A DNA stretch of 64,000 nucleotides from contig CM043800.1 of assembly GCA_023974075.1 (NCBI GenBank), positions 5,408,352-5,472,351 on the forward strand. The letters are read 5' to 3'. Positions 1 through 11,566 of the stretch are shown here, in pieces. The DNA comes from Chaenocephalus aceratus (lineage: Eukaryota > Chordata > Actinopteri > Perciformes > Channichthyidae). The position numbers and the translations under genes are program-made. Under the pieces are notes generated by a model that was given only the letters and a program-made list of their open reading frames with translations, had not been told where the DNA came from and did not search any database. Numbering within the stretch: position 1 is the stretch's first letter; every line of letters starts with the position of its first letter.

Positions 1-541
1 GCTGTGCCGCTGAACGCGCTCGCTGTGCCGCTGAACGCGCTCGCTGTGCCGCTGAACGCGCTCGCTGTGCCGCTGAACAGGCTCTCTGTGCCGCTGAACA
101 CGCTCGCTGTGCCGCTGAACGCGCTCGCTGTGCCGCTGAACACGCGCGCTGTGCCTGAACAGCTCTCTGTGCCGCGGAACACGCTCGCTGTGCCGCTGAA
201 CGCGCTCGCTTGTGCCGCTGAACACGCTCGCTGTGCCGCTGAACACGCTCGCTGTGCCGCTGAACGCGCTGATGCTGGAACGCGCTCGCTGTGCCGCTGA
301 ACAGGCTCCGCTGAACGCGCTCGCTGTGCCGCTGAACGCGCTGATGCTGAACGGGCTCGCTGTGCCGCTGAACAGGCTCGCTGTGCCGCTGAACGCGCTG
401 ATGCTGAACGGGCTCGCTGTGCCGCTGAACGCGCTCGCTGTGCCGCTGAACAGGCTCGCTGAACGCGCTGACTGAACGCTCTCGCTGTGCCGCTGAACGC
501 GCTCGCTGTGCCGCTGAACGCGCTCGCTGTGCCGCTGCACG
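1..541. repeat. 21-bp GC-rich minisatellite
   Basis: About 25 tandem copies of a 21-bp unit built around GCTGTGCCGCTGAAC plus GCGCTC. The array begins at or before the window edge. Units vary by substitution (GCGCTC, ACGCTC, AGGCTC) and by small insertions or deletions, with higher-order variants containing GATGCTGAAC around 268-420. Because 21 is a multiple of three, it gives apparent open frames with a seven-residue VPLNALA repeat, but single-base indels (for example near 155 and 210) break the frame, so it is not read as coding. The unit is more CpG-rich than the flanking sequence. Confidence 0.95.
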
Positions 542-1333
542 GTCTCATTTCCTTAAGCTGTTTTTCAGAAGATGTTACTCACACCAATCTTCCTGTCTGG
601 CTGACTTTGAAGCGATCCCTTCTTCGGTTTCAGTTATAAGGGCCAAAAGAAAACACTGTCCCCATTCTGTGCTTTCACCCTGAAGCTAATGTGAGGCTTA
701 GATAGCTCAAGCGGGTACTCTCAGGTTTTTAGTAAACATGCCTCTGGCCAGAGGGTCGCAGCACAAAGAGAAATTGTGAACTATACGGAATGTAACTTTA
801 AGTTGGTTTAACCTATTTTACACATACTCGATTCCTATCATCATCTCTAACATTGGAAGTGTGATAGAGATTGCTTTAAAGACAGCGTGACAGACACCAA
901 TAACTCTTTGAATGTGCATGAGAGAACTCTTACACTCTAAAACTGTAAACCAGTTCTTTATCATTCAACATCTAATGATAATGAGATCTTCTGCAACTCA
1001 TTGCAATCTTTCTCTGAGCAATTCCTAAACTATTTAGCACACACTTTCAATTCTTAGACTTTATTAATAGGTCTGTCTGAAATAAACGTGTTCCTCAGGT
1101 CCACTTTCAGATGGGCTCCTCTGCAGCAGACGAAGGCTTAAAGTATCACAGAATGGAAACACTGAATCCTCTCAAAGTGTACCTCACTGAAGAACTGTAC
1201 TGTTCCAGCTTCTTCCTGCAGTACCTTCCCGCTCCCATCGGTTGTGTTCTGAACAAAGAGCTGCACTATCTTTGTACTGAATTCACAGAGAAAACATTTA
1301 TATTCTCATCTGGCAGTAACACGTGCTGATTGT
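542..1333. other. anonymous sequence, no gene recognised
   Basis: Ordinary AT-leaning sequence. A 72-codon open frame at 1111-1329 (+) has no motif I recognise and no splice context that would make it convincing. Confidence 0.5.
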
Positions 1334-1880
1334 CAGAGGTGGGAAGTAGTGAAGTACACATTATTACATTGCTGTACTTAAAGGTGGGGTAGGTAAGTTT
1401 GAGAAACCGGCTCGAGATACACTTGTTGTTATATTCCATGGAATGCTCTTAACGTCCGGATAGCAATGAATATCTGAAGTGCTTTGACAAAAAATCCATT
1501 AAACATCATCTGTGGAAGCTGTGGCGCTGTCAAAAGCACGACCAATCATCTGAGCCGGCTAAAGTAACTGGATGGCCTACCTGCCTGTCAGCCTTCCATC
1601 TGGGCACAAACTGATCTCGTGCCCTCATTGGTCATGTGCGCGTTCGTGTGTGTTGGAGGAGGGGCTCTGTAAGGAAGTGGCAGATTTTCTCCGGTTGTGT
1701 ATTTTCAAATTCTAGCGCACTCGAGCCGGTTTCTCAAACTTACCTACCCCACCTTTAAGTATTTTTCTGGTATCAGTACTTTACTAACTTTTCTGACAAC
1801 TCTTTACTTTCTCATGTGAGCTCAGTTACCAGTTACTCTTTCACACAGTTATGGTACTTTTGACTTAAGTTCCTCTCAGC
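1334..1880 (+). mobile_element. hAT-like repeat fragment (CAGAGGTGGGAAGTA end)
   Basis: Starts with CAGAGGTGGGAAGTAGTGAA, which I recognise as the terminus of a very common fish hAT-type non-autonomous repeat. It continues past the inserted MITE as GTATTTTTCTGGTATCAGTA and runs of TACTTT/TTTACTTT. The opposite terminus is not visible, so the right boundary is approximate. The element is split at a TTAA by MITE A copy 1. A second, inverted copy of the family ends at 49484. Confidence 0.65.
1382..1754. mobile_element. TTAA-flanked MITE, family A, copy 1 (complete)
   Basis: 373-bp element with perfect terminal inverted repeats of about 35 bp (AGGTGGGGTAGGTAAGTTTG inward, ending at CTCGAG; the complement is at 1720-1754). 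TTAA flanks both ends (1378-1381 and 1755-1758), as expected for piggyBac- or Kolobok-type target duplication. No coding capacity. It lies inside a hAT-like repeat whose uninterrupted site would read GTACTTAAGTA. Copies 2 and 3 are at 10079-10468 (inverted) and 21980-22199 (partial, same orientation as copy 2). Confidence 0.85.
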
Positions 1881-3427
1881 TAGCATTCAACTGTTTTCCA
1901 ACTCTAATTTCCTACGTCACTGGAATGCAGCTTAATCCCTCTGACCTTGGAGCTGCAGTGATGACCTCAGCTCTTAAAAAGCTTCTGACCACCCATTGTT
2001 CCAACAGCTCCTCACACCACGCTGCTCCTGTATCAGCCCCCCCCGTGATTCTATATTCGTTCTGCACGCCTGTATTACCCATGATGACCCGGAGCTGGAG
2101 CTGGTAGCTCTGCTCGGTAGCTCTGACTCTCACATCTGGTTCCATGTGTGATCATGAACACACAGTATATTGTTTTACATGTGTCAGGTTTTAGTGGCAG
2201 CTCAGAGCAAAGTCAGGCAACAGGAGGAACATATCTGAAGACATGTCAACAACCTGATTTATAAGCAAGAAAGATGTTCCCCACTGAGCGAAGGTAAAAG
2301 CACAAGCTCAGTTTCCTGTATATACATTAGTTTGTTAAATCAAGACATGGCTCAACAATAGGCTAAAATTAGATTTGGATTAGACTAGATTTAGACCAGA
2401 GACAATTTGAAATAGTGAGGATGATTATTTGAGCTGGCTTTTATTTATTGTAGGCTATACTAACTAGCAGTATAGCAGATGTTACACCAAAGTAAGTTCC
2501 TTGTGTGTAAACCTACTAGTTATCAAACGGATTCTGATTCTAGGGGCTGGCTGTTGGGCCGCGCTGCGTGTTTCCCCCCCGGTGCCTCGTCCTCTCAGCA
2601 GCCGCTCTGACCGGCCTGCTGTCTCTGGATGAGCTTCACCTGAAGCTGTTCTTCTTGAGGAATGCTAAACTAATGGCCGTGTCATTGTCCAGCTTAAACA
2701 ACAACACATTAGCACATGTTCTGCAAGTTTCCCTCCCCGAGGCCAAACTGGAAAACCTTTCAGCGAGATGCTCCTGCTGCCACGGTGACCAGATAACAAG
2801 CCACATGTGGGCCAAAGAGTGTGTTTGTGCGGGACAATGCAGGACCTGCAATGATAACAGTTAGTTTATATATTTAAATATATATTAAAATATATTTAAA
2901 TATAATGTATATCTGCTGCATGAAACATTTCAATTGAAACGATTAGCTTTTTGATATTAAACGCTTTACTATGGGTTGATTTGTTTGCAAACTATGCAAG
3001 TAAAGGACTTATACATTTGGTTTGATCTGTTACTACTATGGGCTTAGATTTGCCTCATACATATTTGTGTGAACATAAAAATAATGTGTGTGTAAATATG
3101 TGATTTGCAAATGTAAAACGGATCTGCAAATACGCAAAAATATTTTCACAAATAGAAAAAAAAGCTGTGAATACTATAATGAATTTACAAATAAAGATAA
3201 AGAAGTGTTTTGTCCCTCTCCAACGTGATGGAATGTGGCGGTGGAAACGTCTCACGTAAGTTACTAATGATTGTTTAATGCATTCTGTGGTTATTCCACA
3301 CGAGCCGTCCTTACTTATCAATGCATTGAGTTTTTTAGATAATACATTTTTATACATATTTTCAAAAAGTATTCAAACAATTCTATTATAAAGATAAGAA
3401 CCAATTACCTTTTCGATCTTGACATAT
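1881..3427. other. anonymous sequence
   Basis: No recognisable gene or repeat. An AT-rich patch of ATATTTAAATATAT type lies at 2866-2905. A 98-codon frame at 2568-2864 (+) is Cys/Leu-rich but matches nothing I recognise and is overlapped by an equally long antisense frame. Confidence 0.45.
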
Positions 3428-4168
3428 GATAATATAAAATAGAATTTTGATTACTTTAGCAAAAATATTTTATTCACAAATGTCGCTTTTTCAAAATGTC
3501 CAGTTTTTATTGCCTTTCTCAAAGAAATAATACCATACAAAAAAAGTATAAATGATGCAAATGTAGTTTCTTGGCACTTTAATTTCTGAATGACCACTTT
3601 GTTTATGTTCAATGCCCTCAGTTATTTCTTTGAATGTTTATGATGAACATTGATGTCTATGTGCCTTATTCTGTATTTGACAATTGTTTCAATAAAGATT
3701 CACCACATTTCTTAAAAATATAATTAAATACAAATAAAATAGTGAATAGATAATTGTGGTATTGCATCATAACTGAATTAACAAACTGACCAGAAGGAAA
3801 TATTAGCTCCACCTGAAAAAAGGACTGGTACACCTTAGTTAGGGTTTACAAACACATACATTCAAGGAATCTTCCTCAAGTATTCATTTAGTTCATTAAA
3901 GTGTACTTTATGTTTCTTCACCGCATACGGCAGATCCTGGAGAGACTCCTGTCGAAGTTTGAGCTTGCACTCATTCGAGCAACAAAGTGGTCATTCAGAA
4001 ATTAAAGTGCCAGGAAACTTGCAAAATTCTTGGGCTTTTTCACATTTGCATCATTTATACTTTTTATATAGTATTATTTCTTTGAGAAAGGCAATAAAAA
4101 ATTGATTTTGAAAAAGCGACATTTGTGAATAAAATATTTTGCTAAAGTAATCAAAATTATTATATTTA
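3428..4168. mobile_element. fold-back element with ~180-bp inverted arms
   Basis: The left arm (about 3428-3603) and right arm (about 3981-4168) are reverse complements with scattered mismatches and a ~20-bp insert in the right arm. Shared landmarks include TTTTGATTACTTTAGC, TTCACAAATGTCGCTTTTTC and CACTTTAATTTCTGAATGAC. The spacer of about 377 bp has no open frame. This is the structure of a non-autonomous DNA transposon with long terminal inverted repeats. Exact termini and target duplication are unclear. Confidence 0.75.
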
Positions 4169-5236
4169 GACGGGCGGACTAACAATCGAATGCAGAACAT
4201 CGGCTAAATGTGCGGGACAGATGACAGAAATGCTGTGCGGTTCTGCAGAGCGGGACACCGGGTCCCCGAGCTGCCTCTATCTCAGGGTGATGCTGAAGGC
4301 CTTACATTCTTCACATGGCCGTGTCAAAAGACAAAACAAACAGATACATTGCTGCTAATTACATGACAGCCGCCCTGCCAGCAGTGTGTGAATGTGTGTG
4401 TGAAGGGGGGGTGACTGTTGGGTGGGGTTGATGAGTGGTTTGGAAGGCTGGAAAGGCACCATGTCAATTTATTATAGCATTTTGTAACAAACGGCATGTC
4501 TGTCTTATTCATTACATCGTTATTTAATCAGGAGTATTTCCACATACGGGCCGTCCTGCCCGAGAACGCAGCATAAAGAGCAGAAAACAAGGTCAAACAA
4601 GCAGCTTTGGATCTCACATCAAGGAAACAGACAGAGATAACTACAGATCCATAAGGAAGGTTAGATCTATAAGTATAGGTTCATTCAATAACATAACAAA
4701 TCCATTATATCAGAGTCATTATATTCAAAATACCACATTACATTTTAAATAGTTTTTTTTTTGTTCAAAAACATTACAATTAGAGTTATTTTGTAATACT
4801 TACCATGAGCTGCCATTGTAGGGACAACTTTAAAAAAACATTTTGATGTTAATATAGGAGGAAGAATGTGATAAATATACTATATACTGTGTATATGTTG
4901 TTTATTTATGTTCAAATCTTATTTAATCAGAAATGTGACATGCTGCATTACATGGACATATTGAAACAATGAGACTTTACATGTCCCACCTTTAACACGA
5001 TGGAAGCCATTGGATTCAGATGAATGTTATGAACGTTAATAAACCGAATGGCTGTGAATAGTTTGTGTGGAATACAGGATCCTCAGAGGTCTCATCACTG
5101 TCACCCAGCGTGCTCACAGGATGCTGTTCATTGCATTCCATCTGGTTGTATATACAAATAATATGTTTTGACACAATGTCGTTAATCTGTGCTGCTATAA
5201 ATATAACCTGAGTAAAGTGGACTTCCAATGTTTTTA
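4169..5236. other. anonymous sequence
   Basis: No gene recognised. GC-richer near 4170-4290, then AT-rich. A 216-codon antisense frame covering 5016-5666 is carried by the CTC/GAG microsatellite and is treated as spurious. Confidence 0.45.
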
Positions 5237-5293
5237 TCCTCCTCCTCCTCCTCCTCTCCTCCTCCTCCTCCTCCTCCTCCTCCTCCTCCTCCT
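5237..5293. repeat. (CTC)n trinucleotide microsatellite
   Basis: About 19 CCT/CTC triplets with one interruption. On the reverse strand it encodes poly-Glu or poly-Arg, which explains the long antisense frames here. Confidence 0.95.
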
Positions 5294-5356
5294 TGTGCTC
5301 CTCCTCCTCACAGCAGCACGGCTCTCCAAATGAGCTGCACCCTGCTGCCTCTGTGA

Positions 5357-5393
5357 GCTCCACCTGCTCCACCTGCTCCACCTGCTCCACCTG
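5357..5393. repeat. short 9-bp tandem repeat CTCCACCTG
   Basis: Four tandem copies of a CTCCACCTG-type 9-mer, 65 bp after the CTC microsatellite. Confidence 0.85.
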
Positions 5394-5984
5394 GATGGCT
5401 GATGTTGTGTTACTCCCTTCTGGCTGCCTCTCACGCACACCCCCGTATGTCACTGCCTGTGCTGCACATGTCAGATCACTGCCTTTCACTTGTTCCCTTT
5501 TCATCGCTCTGCCTCTCGTCAGCTCTGATCCCATGCACCATGGTAACATGCTCATTGTATTCCAATTTAGATTAGGTTTGATGAATCCATGTGAAGGTCT
5601 TCTTGTTGCTAATGTTGTGTGTAGATTACTACGCAATGTGAGGATGTAATTCTTCAGCTCCGTCATAATGAAGGTGTGTGATAGTGTGTGACAGTGTTAC
5701 CAAAGATCTCACTGTTGAGCTGTTCTCCTGAGAGACAGAGAGGGAGCCGTTACCTATTGTGTTTGGGGGGGGGGGTTCGCTTCCCTGCAGAGTGTATATA
5801 GTTTGTGTGCCATGTAAACGGTCTGGAGAGGCTGAAAACGCCTCCATTGGACTTCTTTGTTAACTTCCATAACATAGTGACATCACTATGTAACACTCAC
5901 GCTTCTTTTATCTAGCGCTCCAACACATTGTACGTGATAGGCTAAGGGGTGGGACATCTCTAAGTTCTTGACCTATCACAACAG
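5394..5984. other. anonymous sequence
   Basis: No gene. A 10-bp G-run lies near 5766-5775. Confidence 0.4.
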
Positions 5985-6107
5985 AGCCGGCCAGCTAACC
6001 AATCAGAGCAGACTGGGCTCTGGTTTCAGTACAGAGGGTGAAAAGAGTGCTGCAGCACAGGCAGTATGAGACAAATAAAGAGCTTTTTGAACATTAAAGC
6101 ATGGAGA
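5985..6107 (+). mobile_element. MITE remnant adjoining the 57-bp array
   Basis: Contains AACCAATCAGAGCAGACTGG, then AAATAAAGAGCTTTTTGAAC and ATTAAAGCATGGAGACATGA. From general knowledge this order matches the 3' half of an abundant teleost MITE whose end reads roughly 'AACATTAAAGCATG ... GTAGA ... CCTGAA ... GGACCTTTAA'. The following tandem array begins exactly where that terminal segment would lie. The left terminus of the MITE was not found. Confidence 0.55.
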
Positions 6108-8046
6108 CATGAGTAGAGACACTACCATACTGGTATACACCCTGAACATCAGCAGGAGAGGACTCTTTAAAAGTAGAGGACCACTACATACTGGTATACA
6201 CCTGAAAATCAGCAGGAGAGGACTCTTTAAAGTAGAGACACTACATACGGTATTACACCTGAAATCAGCAGGAGAGGACTCTTTAAAGTAGAGACACTAC
6301 ATACTGGTATACACCTGAAATCAGCAGGAGAGGATCTTTAAAGTAGAGACACTACATACTGGTATACACCTGAACATCAGCAGGAGAGGACTCTTTAAAG
6401 TAGAGACACTACATTACTGGTATACACCTGAAAATCAGCAGGAGAGGACTCTTTAAAGTAGAACACTACATACTGATATACACTCTGAACCTCAGCAGGA
6501 GAGGACCTCTTAAAGTAGAGACACTACACACTGATGTACACGTGAACATCAGCAGGAGAGGACTCTTTAAAAGTAGAGACACTACATACTGATATACACC
6601 TGAACATCAGCAGGAGAGAACTCTTTTAAAGTAGAGACACTACATACTGATATACACCTGAACATCCTCAGGAGAGGACTCTTTAAAGTAGAGACACTAC
6701 ATACTGATATACACCTGAACATCAGCAGGAGAGGACTCTTTAAAGTAGAGACACTACATACTGGTATACACCTGAACATCAGCAGGAGAGGACTCTTTAA
6801 AGTAGAGACACTACATACTGATATACACCTGAACATCAGCAGGAGAGGACTCTTTAAAGTAGAGACACTACACACTGATACACGTAACATCAGCAGGAGA
6901 GGACTTAAGTAGAGACACTACATACTGATACACTGAACATCAGCAGGAGAGAACTCTTTAAAGTAGAGACACTACATACTGATATACACCTGAACATCAG
7001 CAGGAGAGGACTCTTTAAAGTAGAGACACTACATACTGATACACCCCTGAACATCAGCAGGAGAGGACTCTTTAAAGTAGAGACACTACAGACTGATATA
7101 CAACTGAACATCAGCAGGAGAGGACTCTTTAAAGTAGAGACACTACAGACTGATATACAAACTGAACATCAGCAGGAGAGGACTCTTTAAAGTAGAGACA
7201 CTACATACTGATATACACCTGAACATCAGCAGGAAAGGACTCTTTAAAGTAGAGACATTACATACTGATATACACCTGAACATCAGCAGGAGAGGACTCT
7301 TTAAAGTAGAGACACTACATACTGATACACACCTGAACATCAGCAGGAGAGGACTCTTTAAAGTAGAGACACTACATACTGATACACACCTGAAAATCAG
7401 CAGGAGAGGACTCTTTAAAGTAGAGACACTACATACTGATATACACCTGAACATCAGCAGGAGAGGACTCTTTAAAGTAGAGACACTACATACTGATATA
7501 CACCTGAACATCAGCAGGAGAGGACTCTTTAAAGTAGAGACACTACATACTGATATACACCTGAACATCAGCAGGAGAGGACTCTTTAAAGTAGAGACAC
7601 TACACACTGCTCCCCGGGCGCCGTTCAAAATGGCAGCACACTGCTCCTAACACTAGGATGGGTCAAATGCAGAGAAACAATTTCCCCATGAGGGATTAAT
7701 AAAAGTCCATCTTAATCTTAATCTTAATATACACCTGAAGATCAGCAGGAGAGGACTCTTTAAAGTACACTACATACTGATAAACACCTGAACATCAGCA
7801 GGAGAGGACTCTTTAAAGTAGAGACCCTACATACTGATATACACCTGAACATCAGCAGGAGAGGACTCTTTAAAGTAGAGATACACATAATGATATACAC
7901 CTGAACATCAGCAGGAGAGGACTCTTTAAAGTAGAGACACTACAATCCTGATATACACCTGAACATCAGCAGGAGAGGACTCTTTAAAGTAGAGACACTA
8001 CATCCTGATATACACCTGAAGATCAGCAGGAGAGGACTCTTTAAAG
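6108..8046 (+). repeat. 57-bp minisatellite (about 32 units), probably MITE-end derived
   Basis: Tandem copies of a 57-bp unit containing AGTAGAGACACTACATACTG, then ATATACACCTGAACATCAGC and AGGAGAGGACTCTTTAA. The period is exact through 7200-7600; shorter and diverged units occur at 6230-6560 and 6885-6950. An unrelated insertion at 7612-7735 splits the array. Since 57 is divisible by three, the minus strand shows long frames with a 19-residue SVCSVSTLKSPLLLMFRCI-type repeat; these start and stop with unit indels and are not considered genes. Confidence 0.93.
7612..7735 (+). mobile_element. retroposon 3'-tail insertion inside the 57-bp array
   Basis: 124 bp unlike the array. It contains CACTAGGATGGGTCAAATGC, a CATGAGGGATTAATAAAAG motif and a (CTTAAT)n tail at about 7714-7734, typical of the 3' end of a teleost SINE/LINE inserted in + orientation. 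A related fragment (CTAGGATGGGTTAAATGC) is at 17731-17760. The array resumes right after the tail. Confidence 0.65.
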
Positions 8047-8944
8047 CGGGACAAATGCAGCCAGTGTTGACACATTATAATGGCTAGATCAAAGTGTAGT
8101 TATCACAAATTGAAATTAAAACACACTTATTAACATCATTAAAAGTTCACAATTATCAAAGCGGCAGGGTCGCCCGGGCGATGGTGACTGATGTTGAAAT
8201 ACCTGAAGCACCTAATGATCTCTGGTTACATCAAATGATTTTAAAAGCAGCCCATGCAATGCTTTCTGAACAGGCATGTGTTTGGTCGTGTTCACTGTGT
8301 TCAGTTGACATGCTCCATCATTGCTCCAGTGCTCACGTTGGGACCTGCAGGGTTAGGCTTATTGATGCAGCCGCTCGAGAAGATCTTAGGGGTTTGATTG
8401 AATGCATTAACTCCCAGCAACTCACTGGGATCTCCTGAATTGTATACGGCTCGTGAAACCTTTTAACTTCCAGAACGCTTCAAATCTTCCAAAACAATAT
8501 TTGTGATGATGTTTTTGTTTTACTTGAGGCCACAAACAGCAGAGGAATAATTCAGTCACCTATTATAGGTTTTTCTTTTTTTACTCTGCTCCTTACTCCG
8601 CATGCAAAATAAACGTTTGAGAAAAGAACGTCCAAAGCAAACGAGCAGAGATGCCGATCAGCCACATATATGCTCGGATGCTCAGATACAGAGGTTTCAG
8701 TCAGCCTCCACATGTGTGATGCTGAATGTCACACCACTAACTGCTCCCTGGAGAAAACAAAAGTGAAATGGAGAAACCTATCAAATTCAATTTCTGTGCG
8801 CCTCTGCTCTCTGTCTGCGGCTGAGCTGAACCAAACTATGCACGCATGAAATTCCCTAATGGAAGCCGTCTGTTTCCAACCTTGACTGTCTCTCAGAGCG
8901 GAGGATACGAGCGAGAAGAAAGGCCGGAGCAGCAGAGCTATAGT

Positions 8945-8946
<2 letters not shown>
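8047..8946. other. anonymous sequence with one unrecognised ORF
   Basis: After the array there is no repeat I recognise until the CA array. An 85-codon frame at 8181-8438 (+) begins MVTDVEIPEAPNDLWLHQMI. It has no known motif, membrane segment or splice context, so it is left as anonymous. Confidence 0.4.

Positions 8947-9034
<88 letters not shown>
8947..9034. repeat. (CA)n microsatellite
   Basis: Uninterrupted CA dinucleotide array of about 44 units. Confidence 0.98.
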
Positions 9035-9035
<1 letters not shown>

Positions 9036-9705
9036 CTACAGAGAGAGAGGAGGGGTTGTAGGAGGAAGAGCCCGTTAACTCAACGCATTAGATCAAATAT
9101 TCATGATTAATGGAATATGGGTACAACCCCTTTGCTTAATTCAGCTTGAGATGTCTTGACATATATTTTAACAAACGGTTGTTGCTTGAGATATTGAAAT
9201 GTAAAAATGATGTGGTTTTTGAGGATTATGTAATAAGGATACAAAGAAAATGTGACATACATAAAGAAAGAAGTTATCAGACTACAGTTACATTTAAAAA
9301 AATTGGTACTCACTAGCAGGATTACAATGTCGCTAAAACCTTTGTTTGTTGTGAAGGATCAGATGTTCTCTCTTCTCTGTCAGCTGCACTGTTCTGCAGG
9401 ATAATACTTTCAGTGTGAATACGTCTACTGTCTGAATCTGCTTTGTGGTTTTCACTTTCTTTGCTTCATTTGTTTGGTTTTAAATTCAACAGGTGAACCT
9501 GTATGTTCATAACATAGTGTGTGTGAGCTTAACTGTGTGTGTTGAACTGCTTTTTTAAACTGTAGTATGTGCTCATGTGTTTTCAGCGTTGGTGTGTAGT
9601 CTCTGCCTGATATGCTGAGTGAAAGGCAGGTCTTCCTATAAATAAAATCATTTCTGATCCTAAATATCTTGGCCTCTTCTTTTCTAAGGTCACATTGTTC
9701 TGTTG
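9035..9705. other. anonymous sequence
   Basis: AT-rich, with no gene or repeat recognised. Confidence 0.45.
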
Positions 9706-9713
9706 TCTTACAT

Positions 9714-10057
9714 CAGTGTTTCTCAAACTTTTCATACCAAGGACCACTTAACCAATAAAAAAACACTCGCGGACCACCTAACTCCACAAATATCCAAAAA
9801 CACATCGTTTTTTACAAATCGCCTGAAAATGGTACAAACAAGTGGCAACATGTGTGATGAAGGTGTTTATCTGGGCTATATCATGCAATCGAAAGTGAAA
9901 CTTAAGCTCGCTCCATTGCGGAGATATTCCCGCGAGAGTGCGGAAAACTTAAATTAATTAATTTATTTCAAATGTGAAATTGTACCAATATACTCACGGA
10001 CCACTAGGGGGCTCACGGACCACCAGTGGACCGCGTACCACACTTTGAGAAGCACTG
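9714..10057 (+). mobile_element. hAT MITE, 344 bp, complete, TSD TCTTACAT
   Basis: Begins CAGTGTTTCTCAAACTTTTC and ends TTTGAGAAGCACTG, imperfect hAT-type inverted termini. The 8-bp duplication TCTTACAT is exact at 9706-9713 and 10058-10065. The inside contains repeated GGACCAC motifs near both ends and no transposase. A second copy in the opposite orientation is at 50621-50966. Confidence 0.93.
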
Positions 10058-10078
10058 TCTTACATAATACACTTACAC

Positions 10079-10468
10079 AGGTGGGGTAGGTCATTTTGGA
10101 GAAACCAGCTCGAGTGCGCTAGAATTTGAAAGTACGCAGCCGGAACAAATCTGCCCCTTCCTTCAGACTCCCTCACAGAGCCCCTCCTCCAACACACAGG
10201 AACGCGCACATGACCAATGAGGGCACGAGATCAGTTTTGTGCCCAGATGGAAAGCTGACAGGCAGGTAGGCCATCCAGTTACTTTAGCCGGCTCAGACGA
10301 TTGGTCGTTGCTTGTTACAGCGCCACGGCTTCCAGAGATGATGTTTTTTAATGTATTTATTGTCAAAGCTCTTCAGATATTCATTGCTATCGGGATGTTA
10401 AGAGCATTCCATGGAATATAACAACAAGTGTATCTCGAGCCGGTTCCTCAAACGTACCTACCCCACCT
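10079..10468. mobile_element. TTAA MITE, family A, copy 2 (inverted to copy 1)
   Basis: Left end AGGTGGGGTAGGTCATTTTG, right end GTACCTACCCCACCT followed by TTAA at 10469-10472. The left flank (ACAC) has lost or never had TTAA. The internal sequence is the reverse complement of copy 1 with modest divergence. It sits only 14 bp after the TSD of the neighbouring hAT MITE. Confidence 0.83.
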
Positions 10469-10472
10469 TTAA

Positions 10473-11438
<966 letters not shown>

Positions 11439-11497
11439 AGGGGGGTTTATGCCAGCACACTCAAGGCTATGGTGAGGGTAATGAGAACCATATTGGT

Positions 11498-11566
11498 GGG
11501 TGTGCGGTGGGGGGTTGGGGGGGGGGGGGGGGGTTGGGGGGGGGGGGGGGGGGGGGGGTTGGGGTT
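11498..11566. repeat. G-run tract (quadruplex-prone)
   Basis: Dense guanine runs separated only by TT, the longest about 23 G. Many G-tracts of three or more on the + strand make G-quadruplex formation likely. Lengths of such runs are often unreliable in assemblies. Confidence 0.9.

Noticed and set aside
1111..1329. 72-codon frame as a small exon
   Set aside because: No motif, no splice-site support, length within chance expectation.
5016..5666. 216-codon antisense frame with poly-Glu
   Set aside because: It is driven by the (CTC)n microsatellite and the 9-bp repeat; no conserved domain.
6582..7628. Long minus-strand frames with a 19-residue repeat as a possible repetitive protein
   Set aside because: They are translations of the 57-bp minisatellite; frames break at unit indels and there is no start, splice or promoter context.
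6108..8046. CRISPR-like array
   Set aside because: Units are head-to-tail with no unique spacers, in a eukaryotic repeat setting.
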